A stretch of 64,000 nucleotides of DNA from Coptis chinensis (GCA_015680905.1 CM027381.1:71103501-71167500); one strand, 5' to 3'; shown: positions 23,153 to 34,864, counted from the stretch's first letter. Numbers and translations: made by a program. Notes: a model not told the origin generated them from the letters alone.

Positions 23153-23395
23153 TGAGGGGTCAAGATAAGCTTTTCTTGTAAGGAGCGACTGCGCCTCGAA
23201 AGCATTACTTCAAGATGTCCAAGAGTTAGACGCTCGTCTCTAGTGCAAACAGAGCACGACCCGCTCCCCGTGTTTCTCAAGCCACCGACTGTTTTGTTTA
23301 TTTGTTTTGTAACCTCTATATAAACACTTGTAACCACTTTAGAATTCAATCAAGTAAATATACAACTGAATTGAATTGAATCCTCTAGTTCTACA
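23153..23395 (+). repeat. 3' LTR of the copia element
   Basis: It matches the 5' LTR closely from about 23205 to its CTAGTTCTACA end and diverges before that. It is about 50 bp shorter than the 5' copy because of indels near the start. Differences between the two well-aligned halves show the insertion is not recent. Confidence 0.75.
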
Positions 23396-24374
23396 GAGTT
23401 GAATTTCATAATTTTCGTGTTCAACGTACTTTAATTTAATGATCGAGCAAGGAATTTTCATGAGTTATGGTAAGTGCTTCAGACTTCATGAGAAGAATGT
23501 CATTGACACTGTACCTGTAAACATTTATAGTAAGCAGTCCCAGGAATGTTGAGAGGAAATGAGATTAAACCCTTAATGAAATCTACAAAATTCTCTCTTA
23601 GTTTAGCAGATGACTTTGCTTCGTCATAGCTGAGCATCTTCTTAGCAATCAAATCAAATATCATCTGTAAAAGTTAGAGAATTGTTTCAGAAAGGGAATT
23701 CAGTGGAACATAGAACCAATGACAAGAGAAACTGATCCTTAAAACAAAGTTTACAGTTGAAATTCCATCTTTTAGTTCCACGCTGTTCATGCTAGACCAC
23801 AACTGCAAATATCTGCGAGATGTCTCTTCCACTTCAGGGAGAAGGTTTTTCTTTAGATTTTCAGGACCAAATAGATTCAAAATCAAGCTTCTGAAGTACT
23901 TATGAACAAAACTATGTGCAGATGGCACAGTCTGGCTACCAAAAAGCTCTGTAAAACTGTCCATGTACCAACTCTTGAATAATCGGCCTTCTTGTTGGAA
24001 AATAAATTGGTTGATCTCTGGGTCTGTCGAGACAACAACACATTGACCAACCAGGCTAGTGCGGAAGAGTGTACCATATCTGAAGAATGATATGATGCAG
24101 CTCATCAGTTAATAACTATTGTCTTTTTTACAAAATTTCAAAACTAAAATCGATAATGTGTTGTTGTCCCTACCGTTTCATCCTCTCTCTGATGAAAGGC
24201 GGAATGTCAAAAGATGAGTTTGAGGAGAAGAACTGAAGAGTTTCCCCAATCATTGGAAAACCCATTGAACCTGGTGGGAGGGTTCCGCTGCATTTGGGAT
24301 TCCTCCACTTGTGAAGCCAATTTGTAGTGTATATATTAGAAGACAGCTACAATGAGCAAAACGACTGACTACAT

Positions 24375-24937
24375 GTTTCACTTGTATATTACCTACGGAT
24401 ATATTGTTTTTATCAGTCTTCTAGTTATGGAAGAAAATATGCTTATGTTTGCAGGAATTCCTAGAGAAGAAGTTTGTTGAACGATGATCAGCCTTGGCTG
24501 CCTTGCGTATTCTAGTGTGGCACTTAAATACAGTAGATAGGGAAACAAAGACGGGACTAATTAACTAAATATACATAGAATTTTGGAACTTGTGTATGAG
24601 GTTGCCTTTCGATCCCTTATATACTAGAATAATTGATGTCCTAATCTCCCCATATAGTTCTATGTTTCAAAGTTTATGCCTTGTCTGTTGCAGTTGTTCT
24701 TTCTCACAAAATAATGATGCGGTGTGCCTATTTACTCGAAGCTGGAGCAATGATACTCTCTAGGTGAAGGCTTGACAAAACAGTACTAGAATCCGAGTAG
24801 AATGTGATGAATCCCAGGATAATTTTTCAATACTTGGAGGAGTCTCCAAAGCTCACATCAGTAAAAAAACACATTACAAGTAAAATCTTAGTGTCTACTG
24901 TCTACATCTTGATTTATACTAATAAACTCCAAATTTA
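24375..24937. other. Upstream sequence of the P450 pseudogene
   Basis: AT-rich sequence that would have held the P450 promoter. No convincing TATA box or conserved element was recognised, and no other gene. Confidence 0.3.
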
Positions 24938-24944
24938 TTGGTAT

Positions 24945-25195
24945 TCTGCTTGGCTCACTTCATCATGGTAGTTATGAGAATGGTTCTTTATAAAAAAATC
25001 AGCGTTCTTCTAATCCATCTTTCTTCCAGCATAAGCTTCTTAAAGATCTTAGCTCCATCCCCCAGTATTCATCAACTCCATCACACTCTCAGGATGCTTA
25101 TCACTCCTATGCTTATTTTGCACAGCGTCATAATAAGAAAGGATCTTTTGCAGCTTCACAACCGTGTGTCCAGGCGATATTAAAACAACCAATTA
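24945..25195 (+). pseudogene. Coding-like fragment, unrecognised
   Basis: One plus-strand frame reads with coding-like composition for about 80 codons with a single stop (text such as SSNPSFFQHKLLKDLSSIPQ and later SQDAYHSYAYFAQRHNKKG). It has no start, no splice-linked neighbours that I can see, and no family I recognise. It may be an exon remnant of a lost gene, or chance. Confidence 0.25.
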
Positions 25196-25199
25196 GGAC

Positions 25200-28100
25200 A
25201 ATAATGATATATGGAATATGTGTCCTTCATGACAATTACTGAGGCCGAAGGCTAGTTTTAGTCTGCTTTCATGACCATATTTTCTGCATTCCTAGGAAGG
25301 AGATAGGTTAAATCATACATTATGCATTATCGATTTCCTAGTTTCTATACGGACAAACTCTGATCCATTAGTGAATTTGTAACGAGGACATTCGAGGCTT
25401 GTTCAGTTCTTGATCCTGTTGTCTGCAAAAGTCACTGACAGTGTTCCTCAGCTACCATACATATTCTTAGCAAGCCCCTTTCAGTATGGAGAATGTTGAT
25501 AGGGTGAATTGCTTCATGTCCTTTCATAGGCCCCCTAACTCGAATATAACGAGCCAATACTTCCCAAAAGTCAAAGCTGTGAAGGAATAGAAAGCTATTA
25601 TTACACCATGCTTCCAAAGAGCGACTTCCTCGCCCAGTCCTGCAGTCCTGCTATGATGCCAGTCCTCCTGACTCGCATATCAGTATTCAGTGATAGTAAT
25701 ATGCCCATGCATCATACCAATATATGTTAATCTAGCCTCAAGATTTCCCCTGTCAAGGTTCAGACCTATCCTAGGCAGTGATACCAAAAGCGTGATGTCA
25801 TCTAGCCGAAAGCTAATTATTAATCAACAATCCTAAATAGCAAGGTGTCACCTAAAAATGATCAGGGGTCAACTCTTTATTAGAGTTTTTGACAGACTGA
25901 CAAATTTTAGAATTGGCTAATCTTCTGCGTATAGATACCATCTCCAAGCAAAGTCAGATTATTCAGCAATTTATCCAAACCAAATTGAACCTCCTCTAAT
26001 CAACGTTGAAGTGAATGGACACCGATGCTTCAATTTGTGAACAACTTTTCGTAGGGGTACAATTTCATATTTCACTTATTTTGTTATGAAAATCATTCCC
26101 ACAAAGACATCAGTGGAATCCAAAATGTGCTAAAGAGAACGAGTTTGTTCATGTGTCAAATCTCCACGAACCCTAGGAAGTAGGAATCCTCGCTGTTCAG
26201 TTATTCAAAATCCTCTTCCGCAGTTCCTTAGATACTTTTTATGGATTATAGACATACCAGTATGTATGTTTTTTATGGATTATAGACAAACCAGTATGTA
26301 TGTTTTTTTTTTTTTTTTTCTTCAAAGCCACATTGACATATCTAGAGCTGTGAAAAGGAAAAGTATGGAACCTTTTAATTTATTACACGTCAGAGTTCAG
26401 ATCATCATATTGTATTACAAAGAATAACAACAACTAGTTTTCATGCCAAACTGCTTTTTGCTGTATATATATATAATATGGTTTTCCCTTAATACTTTGT
26501 TTATATTTTATAATACTCGTAATCTGTAATCTATAAGACGACGCAAAACATTTTCGTAAGTTGGCCAGTTTTGGATCATACAACTTATATATTAGTAACA
26601 CAAACTGTTCTAGATAATAATGTACCCGTGCAGTTCATAATCATCTTCAATTCAAAATTGTGTATATCCCTCCACCTCCCCTTTCTCTCTGTCATGATAT
26701 TCACACATGGTGCATAAAGTCAGTACCATGTTTCTCAATAGACAACTCACAACTCCTTTATTTCTCTAAATAGGATCTTAAGCGACTTGAGTTGTCCAAC
26801 TCCAATTCAATGATGAATAACCACATGTCTCGTCATTAATATTAATTTTTCTTGTTTATGTAATGGCGGAAAATTGGAGGACCATTGTAATGCATAGTTT
26901 TTCCTCAAACAAAGGCATTAGTGGGAAGAGATGGAATAACTAAAGTTGTGATATCCCTTCATAGATTACAACTCTGCTCCAAAAAGAAGAACATCCCATT
27001 CAAAAGCTTTGGGAGTATGCCTTTAATTAGTTTGATTAGTTATCTTCTTCTTTCTTTACACTAATAATCCAATACTAAACAAAATTGACTAGTAAATAAA
27101 GGGTGAACAAGGACCTACAGTTTGGCAACTCATTATGCACAGAAAAAGGGTTCGAATTCATGCATGGAGCTTTTATCTTCTATTGGAAGATTAAGACAAC
27201 CTTGTTGTCCGTTACTCCATTATATGAATATGGGGACAATCTAGAAAAAAATGTGAAATGAGTTACAGGATCTTCTGTAAAATGTAGAAAAGCAAGAAAT
27301 ATCTACACCATTGAGTTCATGGAAAATGATCATATGATCTTGAAATGTCTAGACACATGGGGCAACACTAGAAAGCACGGGCGAAATAATTGGAACTGTA
27401 AGATTATCCAGCAAACACGTCAGTTGTCGATGGATGCTAATGCAACATGCTTGTTTCATGGTAATAAAAGGTACCAAATTCCCCCCACTCCTCTCGACAT
27501 TTTAGATGTGAAAACATACAATTGAGGGGACTAAAGGTATATAGCTGAAAAAAGAAATGTACAAGAATGAGATATTTTGATGTGGAACTATCTTTTTTAC
27601 CGTACATACGGGGCCAAGGCCCCCGCACTCTCATCCCGGCCATTATACTTTGTTTAAACTTTAAAGTCATCAGGGACTGATTGGAGTTCATGATTTCTAG
27701 GTAATGACTAAGAGCTGCACTAACAAAGAGATATGATGATGGTGGTCTTCTTTTGGTTACTGTATTTTCCAAAGTTTAGTAGATTAACCAAGGAGACTTC
27801 ATAGACAAACTACCAGCTTCCTGGTTTGAGGTCTCCCACTCTCCCCCATTTAGAAGTCTTTTAACTGTTAACTACCAACACTCTTAGATTTACTTCAAAG
27901 CCAAGTTTCAACTTTTCTATCCAGCTAATTTTGATGTTTGATTGCCTAACTAATTCTCAATATAGAAGAAGCTCTGCATCATTGTACACTTGTATATAAA
28001 TAATTAATTATTGTCTCATAAAGTTGAATTACCACCCTTTCTTTTGAAACCAAGTTACCAACTTCTCAAGTTTATTTCAGTTTAACTGACTTATCTGATG

Positions 28101-29020
28101 TTTCACCGACCCCCAAACTAAGAGATTGTGCACGTCAATTTATTATTATTTTTTTTTTTTATTTATTATTATTTTTTTTGTAATAATCTAGTATTGTGTT
28201 TGCATCCCTAGAAACATAGACTTACTATCAAGCGCAGCTAACCAACATCATTCCAACTGTGTTCAAGTGTGCACAGCTCAAAATGGAACCTGCAATAATA
28301 GCTAGGCAAACAGAAATGCAAGCAGGCAAAGCTGTGCATTGAGCTGCACTCATGCCCCCACTAATCCACTTTTCATTAGGATGAAGGGGCCTGCTTATGT
28401 TATTCGCTTAACTTGCTCTGAATTTGTTGTCATATTTTTTCATTAAGTACACATCATAAGCGCAGCAATAGGTAGGTTGGTAGGGGTAGATATATGAAGA
28501 TAAAAATAGTTCTTGTACGTTGTAACTCTAATTTAATCAGCAGTGTGCCAAAAAATGACAAATCTTTACTTTTGTCTTGTTTAGATTTGTAATGAAGCTA
28601 ATTGCTCCGACTCCACAAGACTGCTAAAAGCATTTTTAAGACAATCTAGCGTCCTTGGATATGGAAGCCTGCAGATTTGTCCCAGTTTCATCTAGTCAAC
28701 CAAATAGAGCATTTTGCTTTTGTCACGAAAATGATGATGAATTCATAGGGAAAAAGAAAATAAGTGACATAGAAGATAACCAACAGTTCGTTATCAAAGA
28801 ATAAGGGGAGACCAACTTTTTGATGCTCCTAATAACTAATACTAAATATTTTCCTGAGTCGAGCTGGTGAACTTTCCTTGTTGGTACATGAACCATTCTG
28901 AAATCTATACTGAAAGTTAACACATTCCTTGTTGAACTTATGAACCATATTCATAGCATTTGATCCTTTATAACCGTGTGGACCATCTGTTTTTGAACTC
29001 CTTCAACAACAGTAATTAGA
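25200..29020. other. Gene-poor intergenic sequence
   Basis: No gene, tRNA or complete transposon was recognised in this 3.8-kb stretch. It includes a two-copy tandem of about 36 bp at 26237-26307 (TTTATGGATTATAGACA then ACCAGTATGTATG), a T-rich tract at 28141-28182, and ordinary AT-rich DNA. Short open frames here show no protein-like pattern. Confidence 0.45.
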
Positions 29021-29021
29021 A

Positions 29022-29042
29022 AAAAAGAAAAAAAGAAAAAAA

Positions 29043-29098
<56 letters not shown>

Positions 29099-29120
29099 CT
29101 ATATATATATATATATATAT
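29022..29120. repeat. Poly-A and (TA)n simple repeat
   Basis: A tract of A/AAAG runs into about 35 bases of TATATA, a CCCT interruption, then another 20 bases of TA. It is a low-complexity locus prone to slippage. Confidence 0.95.
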
Positions 29121-30140
29121 ACAAATTTAAAATCTCTAGAGACTGGAGCTGGATAACAAATCAGTATATATATATATTTTCATTATCGTTGGTTCAATGC
29201 GAGTAGCATACATCTGTAAGATCAGATACTAAAACCAGGCACCACGCCACAACACAATTTGCTAGTCTGGTGGTCTAGATGCAACTCTAAAAGGGATTAG
29301 TTATGAAATTCCATTAATAAAATTCGGAAACATTTGTTCCCACATCTGTTAATTGATTTGTACTTACAGTTCTACAAAGCAGTATTTGATTATTTTGGGC
29401 TTGCGGGTAAGTTCACATAGTCATGAAGGGGGCCCATTGGCTGAGTGTCTAAAAGAGGCCGGCACTAAGTATCCCATGCCGGCTTATTATGCCCTTTTTC
29501 GTGGGCCCAAGCTATAAAGGCGTGCCACGTGGGGTCCTTCTTTCTTTTATTTATTTTTATCTTTTCAGAAAGTCAGAAAATATTATACTGCCGAGCCTAT
29601 GAGGTTCGGATACGAACCTATGATTTGAATCCTTTTGACCGTTGGAGTATAACAGTGACAACTTGATGACAAAAACATTCAACTAAGTTTCATTGAAATT
29701 CATCTCCTGATTTTTAACGGTATTGACATTAAAATCTGTGCAAATCAAGGGCAATTCACATAACCATCATATTTTGCGAAAATTGTTGTGTAAACTTATT
29801 TCTCGTGATAATATGACATCAAAATTTCCAAATTAGCTAGGCTCAGTTTTTACGGTGACATAGAACAAGTTTGTTGAAAGTTTTAGGTTGTCAACAAAAT
29901 CTATATTTGATGCTTAAGCAATATTTTCCAAATGAGACCGGTAGACAGAATGGTTTATGTGGCACTTTCGTTCTTTGTTTTTTTTGTTTTGGTCATAAAG
30001 GGATAGACTAGCTAGCCTGTTATATGAGTAAGTCTAGTTATTGTTTTATTATATCCTAAAACTTTAGATGGCTTTCTAAGGTTTAGAAAGGAGAAGAAAA
30101 AACTAAATATATCTTAAAAACCCGTTTTCAAATAATTACT
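29121..30140. other. Intergenic sequence with a GC-rich hairpin patch
   Basis: No gene was recognised. At 29457-29483 the sequence GCCGGCA...TGCCGGC can form a stem with a 12-base loop, inside a GC-rich island (about 29425-29535) that also has GGGCCCA and TGGGCCC on either side. Its role is unknown. Confidence 0.4.
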
Positions 30141-30149
30141 TTTAATATT

Positions 30150-30294
30150 TATCGTATTTAAAGCGTATTGCTCGATATGAAATATATCGTGTATCGTATT
30201 GCTCCTTGTATCGTGTGATACATGAAACTTTTGATACTCTAATGTAGTGTGATACGTATCGATTTGCTTTCGATATAATACGTATATTATATCT
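30150..30294. repeat. TATCG-rich imperfect palindromic block
   Basis: CGTATTGCTCGATATGA and TATCGTGTATCGTATTGCTC on the left are loosely mirrored by GATACGTATCGATTTGC and TCGATATAATACG on the right. This resembles the MITE at 31637-32057 in composition, but no terminal repeats or target duplication were identified. Confidence 0.35.
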
Positions 30295-30455
30295 ATACCC
30301 TCACCAATCTATTTTTTGGAGCACTCATAGAGATTGAAGTTTTTTCTAAACTCTATTACTAATTACAAAAAAGTATGATATAAATAAATAAACAATCTCA
30401 TCTAGAGTTTCACAGAGTCTCAAACTTTTCCCAAACACTATAGCTAATTATGGAA
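30295..30455 (+). repeat. Direct repeat copy A (about 160 bp)
   Basis: This segment begins ATACCCTCACCAATC and recurs at 30977-31140 with roughly 90 percent identity by eye, in the same orientation and offset by 682 bases. Both share TTTTTTGGAGCACT, CTAAACTCTATTACTAATTA and TCTAGAGTTTCACA. It has no coding. Confidence 0.85.
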
Positions 30456-30976
30456 AAAAAAAAAAAAAACAAAAAACAAAAAACAAAAAACAAAATTACT
30501 AAAAACAATAGTTTCAATAAAAAACGATTTTCCTAAAACCCTTACGCCACAAAGAATAGCGTACACTGGACTCGGTATTTATTTATGTTGGAGGGACGAA
30601 AGTCTCCTTGCTTAATAATATGTATGTACGTCTTCAGTGATCGACAGTAATAATGGAGAAGTAAACGAGATTATGCTTTGTCTTCAAGTTACCAAATTGT
30701 TAGGTTTAGAAGAGAGAACATCGGGAATTATTAATGATAATAAGATAAATTGTAGGCGTCTAAATGGTGAAGAATTCAAGGCAACACCTAAATGACATTT
30801 GAAAGCTATCATTGAGGAAATTTTGGAGTTACAAATGAGTCAAAATTTTCAGGTGTCATGTGAAGAAGGAAATGGGAAATATGATAGTGGATGATTTACC
30901 TGCTTTGGCTCATGAATTGAAGAAAGACGATATTATATGATATTATATAATGAAAGCAGATTTTGAGAAGTCAGTT

Positions 30977-31140
30977 ATACCCTCACCAGTCTATTTTTTG
31001 GAGCACTAAGAGAGACTTCAGTTTTTTCTAAACTCTATTACTAATTACGAAAAAGTATGATATAAATAAAGAAACAATCACATCTAGAGTTTCACATGGT
31101 CTTAAACTTTTCCTAAACACTATAACTAATTACGGAAAAC
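30977..31140 (+). repeat. Direct repeat copy B (about 160 bp)
   Basis: Second copy of the segment at 30295-30455. The roughly 520 bases between the copies have no recognised gene. The pair could be diverged short LTRs, or a simple duplication; no target-site duplication or primer-binding site was seen. Confidence 0.85.
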
Positions 31141-31636
31141 AAAAATGAGACATTAACGGATAATTAAAAAAAAAAAATCATGTTTAAGAGAAAAATAAAT
31201 ACACGATTTCAATTAATCCCTCAATCCCTGAGAACCCACCTCTTTATTAAACTCTTTGACAAATACTTACCCCACTCGTTACAAACAATTAAAAAAAACA
31301 AAAAATACTAAACCAACTCACAATTAAAAAACTGAAACTTTTATCTATATCTAAAAAATAAATAAAACTTCTCTGTCAAATAACAAAATCATGTCACTCG
31401 CTCTCTCTTGGATTATATTGAGTAACACAAGTAAAAAAAAATTGATAACATTAACGAATATAGGGCCACATTATATTGTCTTGCTTTAGGCCATTAAAAA
31501 GTCAGGGCCGACATTGGTTTTGGAGAAGTGGAGAACTAAGCTTTATTTATTTATAACACGTTGCTTAACTTACGTACATATGTCCATGGGCATTAGTAAG
31601 TAAATCTAATAATCTAAAGGGGATGGTTATATGAAC

Positions 31637-32057
31637 CATAGTACAAAATATCAGGATATGAATATTTATCGATATTCAATTTTTGGATATGTATCGTGGA
31701 TATATCCCTCTCTTTAGGGATATTTGGCATTGTTTCACATACAAATATCGTAGATATATCTAAAATATCGAAAAATATCGTAGATATTGTAGATATTTCT
31801 TGATATATCATGATACATTATTTATATTTATTTGAAATATAATGGTAAATATTAAATAAAATTATTATATACACAAAATATCTCCAAATATCGCAAAATA
31901 TCCCAAAATATTGCAAATATCACAAATATATTTGAAATATCACCGATATTTGCAGTCGTATATATTTCTGAACATATCGTGATATTTATATATCTTTTTC
32001 TAGAATATGGATAGATATCCTCAAATATCGGGATATATCGGGATATTTTGTACTATG
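31637..32057. mobile_element. hAT-like MITE of 421 bp with ATATCG-rich interior
   Basis: The terminal inverted repeat CATAGTACAAAATATC at the left is exactly mirrored by GATATTTTGTACTATG at the right (16 of 16). The 8-bp target duplication ATATGAAC flanks it at 31629-31636 and 32058-32065. Eight-base duplications and CA...TG ends fit the hAT superfamily. The interior consists largely of repeated ATATCG/AATATC motifs and has no transposase. Confidence 0.85.
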
Positions 32058-32065
32058 ATATGAAC

Positions 32066-34345
32066 TCCATTTTATAGTGACTCCAAAATGATCCACCACT
32101 AAATACAATGAATTAAAAGCTGACTTTTGGTAGAGATAATATAATATTCTCCACACAATAGATATCATCTTCACAAAAAATCTCTTCATTTGAAGATGTA
32201 CAGTCTCGTAAAAAAAATTGTTTATAATGTAATTAAATTATCTAACGGTCTAGATTTTTTTAATTTTATAACAATTTTTGACAAAGTTAAGCATATTCAA
32301 TTGAGCTAATTTTTTGTAGATGAGTTCTCCATCATGTAATGTATATCTCCAAAAAAAAAAAATAGCCCCCAATTCATCTCGTAATAAGGTGGAGTTTATA
32401 TAACTATCCCCTAATCTAAATACACAATGTACACAAAGCTAAGGTGTTATGTTCCACTATATATATATATGAAAAAAGAGGAAAAAAAGCTAAATTCTCC
32501 ATGGCGTGTATGTTGCACTGAAAATTGCCAAAAACTACCTCAAATATAATGTCATGAGTAGCGCGCGTCACGCTAGTCCGAACATGCCCTACATTTGCCT
32601 TTGATGGTGTAATGACTCACAAATAATTAGGTCTGTAAGCAGATTTGTTGAGCCATTTGTACTCTATTCCTTCATTTAGTAGGAGAGCAAATAATTGTCA
32701 TCGTAAAAGCAGAAAAATAATAATAATAAAAAATAACAAAGAATTAAGAAATTCCAAAGCTCTTATTTGGATCTCAAGCAATGGCCTGATTTATTTGTTG
32801 GTCTAATTTGATCCATATAAGGTCGGCAACCATCTTTCACAACCCTATTGACTGACAATGATATTTTACCAACTTCCTGTTAGAGCTTTTTTTCACTTGA
32901 TAATAATTTGAAATTTAAGTTTCGTCGAAATTTAGAAAGATTGTGTTTTTCCCATATTTTTTTAATCTTAAAATTATAAAAAAAAAAAAAATCGTCTGAA
33001 ACTTGGTCCCACCTGTGTTGTGAAATATGGTTACGTAGTTTACTAGGTTCACTTGTAAATGCAAAGATGGTCTATACTCTATACTTTTGAAGAAAATGCA
33101 TCTTCTGCTCCATGATTTGAAATGGTTTTACCAAACCAGGGATTTAATCAACTACTGTTAATAATAAGATATCCTAATTAAAAAAGAAGAGCCACATTGT
33201 TTGAATTACAAAAACATCTTGTATAGAATCGAAATAGACAAACTCCGTAGTCCACATAGGTCAGGCGTCAAGAGTCAAGACTAATGATATGAATTTGAAT
33301 TTAAACGGAGGGATTTTGTGACTGCTGATAACAACAATGGTAAATCCTAATACAAGGACACATTACGCTGCCAGCCGTCGGATCTACAAAGTTATTTTAG
33401 GAAATTTCACGTTAAACTTGGATTTAGGAAAGCCTAAATTTTAACTTTTGCCTAAATAAGACTGAAATAGCTAGTCCGATCAATAATAATGTTTACACTC
33501 CTGTTAATTTCTATTTATATATGTTTTTCTCCTTCTCTTTGTATGGATGCGTTCTTTAAAAAATAGAAATGAGACTTTTTTCAACTCAAACATGCAATAC
33601 TAATAACAAGTTCATAATTTATATACTGAGTAACTGACCGGATCATTATCCATGCTTTCAGAATCATGACATATTTCATTTTACAATATCTTTTGCATCG
33701 TTTGTTTGCTTTGCTCAAAGTTCCAACGTTACTACACATATTGGAATGGTTTGAACCGTTCAGCTGTTCCATGTACACAAGATTTCAAATATATGTCTGT
33801 TGTAGAGACAGAAAACGAGGGATTTGATTACCCGTTAAAGTCAGACCATTTATTTTGCTATCTCAACAGAGGACGTGGACTCTTTGATGATGTATGCTCC
33901 CAAGTATTTGTTATGCCTGATGTAACTTTAATTTCTTTATGGTGTACAAAATAAATTAGTTTTACAGGAAGAATGCTGTCTTCTCAAGAAATCACCATAC
34001 CCACTAAAACTTTAAAAGTACAGAGACATGTAGGGTAATTAATCCTGCAAAGAGTGCCCAAAACATAGGGAGAAAACGGCGTAATACTAAAATGCATTTT
34101 GATATTGAGTGAATCTATGAACGTTTTTGAAATTAAGATTCCGTAGGCAAAAAGTCTAGTTTGCAACTTATTAGTACTACACTACTACTACAGATTTTCC
34201 CTGCCCCTGTTCTTGAAGACCCAAATTGAGTCACAAAAGGCATCAGAACCAAGCCCATTCGGTTTGCAGTTTGCACATCAGGTGTAGTCGAACTGCCAAT
34301 TTGGTGAAACGCAACTCTCCAAGGGACATGAATGTAATATAAAAT
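32066..34345. other. Intergenic sequence upstream of the kinesin gene
   Basis: No gene was recognised. AT-rich with homopolymer runs near 32350 and 32980. An 82-codon open frame at 33706-33954 shows no known motif and is probably chance. Confidence 0.4.
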
Positions 34346-34349
34346 AAAA

Positions 34350-34580
34350 AAATAAAGTGACAAAAATGGGAGGGTCACTAGATTTGAAACCAGGGGGTGA
34401 TGCGGCGTATCTGTGTCGTACTCTGAAAATATTAGTAGAGACGGATGTGTGTCGTACCGAGAGCGGATACGTGTCAGGGGCGCCGAAAATGCACGTATCG
34501 GGAGCGGATGCGCGTATATATGTAGCGTACGGCACGGGCAAATAGTAGTAAAGTGACAAAAATGGGAGGGTGAAACCAGG
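34350..34580 (+). repeat. Inserted GTGTC-rich block flanked by a 22-bp direct repeat
   Basis: The phrase beginning AAAGTGACAAAAATGGGAGG occurs at 34354-34375 and again at 34550-34571. Between the copies lies a GC-richer stretch with CGGATGTGTGTCGTACC, AGCGGATACGTGTCAGG and AGCGGATGCGCG, themselves loosely repeated. This looks like a small insertion or a local duplication about 290-510 bp upstream of the kinesin start codon. Confidence 0.6.
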
Positions 34581-34864
34581 TGTCTGTCTTAAAGGATAGA
34601 AAATAATATTTGCACCAAACCAAAACCAAAAGGAGGTTCGGGGAATCAGGTTCGGTATAACCCATTAGCCCTTTTGAAAATGATATTAGAACCATTTTTT
34701 CCTGACAACAAAGAACAACAACAACAACACCACCACCACCAAAGCTAGCTCAGCTTTCCTTCTTTGGCAACCAAACAAAAGTAGCATATACACACAAAAA
34801 TCACAAGATTTTTTTTTTATGTCGGATAATTGATACTAGAGGAATATAGCGTGTTAAAAAAAAA
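34581..34864 (+). promoter_or_regulatory. Probable promoter and 5' UTR of the kinesin gene
   Basis: The region contains a CAACAACAACAACACCACCACC tract (about 34718-34740) and CT-rich patches often seen in plant 5' UTRs, followed by A-rich sequence up to the ATG at 34865. No clear TATA box was identified. Confidence 0.35.

Larger units (their letters stand above)
14890..23395 (+). mobile_element. Ty1/copia LTR retrotransposon, degraded, carrying a nested solo LTR
   Basis: The order is 5' LTR, primer-binding site, gag, protease, integrase, reverse transcriptase, RNase H, polypurine tract, 3' LTR. That gene order, with integrase before reverse transcriptase, defines Ty1/copia. The span is 8.5 kb, but about 4.9 kb remains after removing the nested solo LTR (16932-20522) and its target copy, a normal copia size. 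It is non-autonomous. Gag is frameshifted, the protease active-site region is shifted, integrase has TAG stops and a lost catalytic glutamate, and a shift separates integrase from RT. It sits in intron 3 of the P450 pseudogene in antisense orientation to it. The lineage within copia was not resolved. Confidence 0.9.
13645..24374 (-). pseudogene. CYP87-like cytochrome P450 pseudogene, split by a nested retrotransposon
   Basis: Nine exons on the minus strand: 24174-24374, 23755-24079, 23515-23664, 14619-14870, 14448-14537, 14284-14362, 14077-14183, 13841-13968 and 13645-13729. P450 landmarks are visible: the proline-rich hinge LPPGSMGFPMIGETLQFF, I-helix FASFETTS, K-helix EIIR, FNPWRW, and an intact haem loop FGGGLRYCVG. 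The overall pattern resembles CYP87, an ER-anchored monooxygenase family acting on sterol or triterpenoid-like substrates (family inference). It is broken. The putative start is followed at once by TAG and later TAA within the membrane anchor, then a one-base shift before HKWRNPK. The last exon opens with an in-frame TGA and lacks about six codons. Intron 3 (23514 down to 14871) holds the copia element; without it and one target copy the intron would be about 130 bp. Intron 6 has a GC donor. Transcription of remnants is possible, a functional enzyme is unlikely. Confidence 0.8.

Noticed and set aside
33706..33954. 82-codon open frame upstream of the kinesin
   Set aside because: There is no recognisable domain, its start is not in a gene-like context, and the length is within chance for this much AT-rich DNA.
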